Part shown: positions 4,304 through 5,841 of the stretch, piece after piece
Position numbering within the stretch: position 1 is the stretch's first letter
Layout: each line of letters opens with the position of its first letter
DNA from: Silvanigrellales bacterium
GTDB lineage: Bacteria; Bdellovibrionota_B; Oligoflexia; Silvanigrellales; Silvanigrellaceae
Reading direction: 5' to 3'
Length of the DNA: 5,841 nucleotides
Assembly (NCBI GenBank): GCA_028285285.1
Contig: JANQPW010000093.1
Location: 1-5,841, forward strand
The notes under the pieces: model-generated
What the model was told of the DNA's origin: nothing
The model's database searches: none
The model's input: the letters and a program-made list of their open reading frames with translations, nothing else
Program-made: the position numbers and the translations under genes

Positions 4304-5841
4304 ATGACCCCTTTTGCGCTTGCTCGCCACGCTTTCTCAAAGCTTGCAGTGGCGCTTGGCCTTTCGACTTCGCTGATCTGCACAAGCCAAGCTGCCCCAC
4401 TCCAACTCACAGACTTCGCCCTGCGCATTCAAGATGACTATTCGGTTGACCTGAGCAACTTCTTCTCAGAGTCCAACCCCGTCTCTCTTTTTGACGTTTT
4501 GGAAATGGGTCAAAACAGCACCTATGAGCAGTTTCTCTCGCGTTTGCACACAAGACTCCCTCAACTTTTTGAAAATGTAGTGCTGCTTCACAACTCGGGG
4601 AGCCTCCAACTCGCCACCAAGGAGTCACCTCGCGCTATCCTGTTTGGTGAAGGCCTCGTGCTCTCCTTTCATGAGCCAGAATCTGTCGTGGCCGGACGCA
4701 GCGTGGAAATTTTGGCCTTCGATCCCAACTCGGAAAACTTCCGCTTTGGAGAGCTCAATTTCGCAGCCAACGGTTCTCCTCAGGAAAGCAACACCCGCTC
4801 CTGCCCGGTTTGCCACAGCCCGAAGCTCAACCCCATTTGGCAGCCCTACGACTTTTGGCCGCAGGCCTATGGCAGCGCCATTTCGCGGTTTAAAACCTCT
4901 GAGGAGCAACAGGCCTACGAAAGTTTGTTTGCCCGCTCCCCCCAAAGTGGTGTCTTCCGTTACATTCAGATGAACGTGAATGATCGGGGTTTCATCCAAA
5001 GCCCCGAAACCTTCACTCAGTATCTCAGCCAGCTCAACTTCATGCGCCTCGCTGCCGAATTCAGACGAAGTGAGGAGCTAGAGCCTTACAAATACGCCTT
5101 CTTTGGCATTTTAGGACGGTGTTCGCTGGGACCCAACCCGGAGCAAATGACCGAACAGCTCAGTGGCTTTTTTCCAGAAGGGCTCTGGAGGCAGTTCCAA
5201 AGCCGACAGAGCTTTACCAGAATTTACCGTTCCACGGTCTCCACCCGCAATGACTTCAAGGCGTATCTTGACGCTCGCTACGAGCGCGCCTTTCCCAATG
5301 GGACCGTGATTTTTCCTGTGGATCATGACCGCCTCTCGGAAGAAAACATTTACATGAGCCAGATTCGCTTCCTCTTTGAAAACATCGGGCTCAACCTTTC
5401 CGATTACACGATGAGCCAGGTTCAAAACCCGTACTTTTTCTCTGCACCGAGTAACTTTGCTGCCGACTGGCTCTCTTCTCTGGTGTTCTATGATGTGGAG
5501 GTCTTTCGAGATCTCAGCCCTCAGCCCCTCGATGTGCTGGGTTTCCGCTGGTTTGAATTTGACTGCGAGGCATTGAAGGCCAAGAGCCTGGCCAGCTTGC
5601 AAGGCCATGTGCAGCCTGAGCCAGCTGAGGTGACCACCACACGCAAATCGCTCATGGGCACCTGCATTTCCTGTCACAGCATGGATCGACAATCGCAAAC
5701 TCCTTATATACCCTTTGATCGAACCCCCGCACTCCGCGAGTGGCTGCGGCAAGACAATGGACTTCAACGTGTGGAAGAACGGATCATGATGAGTGGTGCA
5801 GGTGTAATGCGCCCAGCTGGTGGTTTTTCCGAGACAGAGAA
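4304..5841 (+). CDS. Exported diheme c-type cytochrome-like protein (3' end outside window)
   Basis: 512 complete codons from ATG 4304 with no stop before the right edge; the C terminus is missing. AGGA lies 6 nt upstream. A Sec signal peptide (hydrophobic core LAVALGLSTSLI) is probably cleaved after SQA at residue 30. Residues 31-160 have no recognised motif. The first heme-attachment motif, CPVCH (167-171), is followed by PIWQPYDFWPQAYG (177-190), an aromatic/Pro block I associate from memory with exported CXXCH proteins of Bdellovibrio-like bacteria. A long middle region (about 195-440) contains Cys273 and Cys421, a possible disulfide pair. The second motif, CISCH (454-458), opens what looks like a class I cytochrome c domain, with Met502 in VMRPAGGFSE as the likely distal iron ligand, 44 residues after the heme His. 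Motif separation of 287 residues is about twice that of cytochrome c peroxidase/MauG, so those families are unlikely. Periplasmic electron transfer or an oxidoreductase role is inference; the substrate is unknown. Confidence 0.82.
   Translation, partial: MTPFALARHAFSKLAVALGLSTSLICTSQAAPLQLTDFALRIQDDYSVDLSNFFSESNPVSLFDVLEMGQNSTYEQFLSRLHTRLPQLFENVVLLHNSGSLQLATKESPRAILFGEGLVLSFHEPESVVAGRSVEILAFDPNSENFRFGELNFAANGSPQESNTRSCPVCHSPKLNPIWQPYDFWPQAYGSAISRFKTSEEQQAYESLFARSPQSGVFRYIQMNVNDRGFIQSPETFTQYLSQLNFMRLAAEFRRSEELEPYKYAFFGILGRCSLGPNPEQMTEQLSGFFPEGLWRQFQSRQSFTRIYRSTVSTRNDFKAYLDARYERAFPNGTVIFPVDHDRLSEENIYMSQIRFLFENIGLNLSDYTMSQVQNPYFFSAPSNFAADWLSSLVFYDVEVFRDLSPQPLDVLGFRWFEFDCEALKAKSLASLQGHVQPEPAEVTTTRKSLMGTCISCHSMDRQSQTPYIPFDRTPALREWLRQDNGLQRVEERIMMSGAGVMRPAGGFSETE

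Noticed and set aside
5111..5767. 218-codon open frame on the minus strand
   Set aside because: It lies wholly inside the cytochrome-like gene, which has a ribosome site, signal peptide and two CXXCH motifs in its own frame. The antisense product shows no recognisable motif.
4304..5841. Bacterial cytochrome c peroxidase / MauG
   Set aside because: Two CXXCH motifs are present, but their separation (287 residues) and the surrounding residues do not fit, and the first motif sits far from the N terminus.

Overview
The window looks like ordinary chromosome from a Gram-negative bacterium of roughly balanced GC content. It carries five supported genes, four of which encode exported or surface proteins (two putative lipoproteins, one small periplasmic protein, one periplasmic c-type cytochrome). 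The tandem Cys-repeat lipoprotein together with a CXXCH protein containing a Trp/Pro/Tyr-rich block recalls Bdellovibrionota/Oligoflexia-type or other deltaproteobacterium-like genomes. That placement is an impression from memory and is weakly supported. No mobile element, CRISPR array, tRNA or rRNA is visible.

Layout. Positions 1-308 hold a possible C-terminal tail of an upstream gene, a hairpin, then an AT-rich leader with operator-like inverted repeats. Positions 309-2429 (+) encode a 706-residue lipoprotein with a Pro/Glu/Thr-rich stalk and ten tandem ~59-residue modules, each normally with four cysteines at fixed spacing. A strong hairpin at 2433-2466 separates it from two minus-strand genes. 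These are a 97-residue HypA-family protein (2490-2783) that lacks the family's zinc-binding loop and, upstream of it, a 163-residue putative exported protein of unknown function (2913-3404). A 233-bp divergent intergenic region follows. Then come two plus-strand genes with similar signal peptides: a 169-residue periplasmic protein of unknown function (3638-4147) and the first 512 codons of a diheme cytochrome-c-like protein that runs off the right edge (4304-5841).

How they fit. The two plus-strand genes on the right are probably co-oriented partners in the periplasm (156-bp gap, both mature proteins predicted to begin Ala-Pro). No hydrogenase or urease gene is present to explain the HypA-like protein. 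The most notable points are the repeat lipoprotein, in which one module has lost exactly two of its four cysteines (both replaced by Ile) and so suggests the disulfide pairing, and the HypA-like protein without its zinc finger. I did not find convincing evidence for a new multi-gene system.
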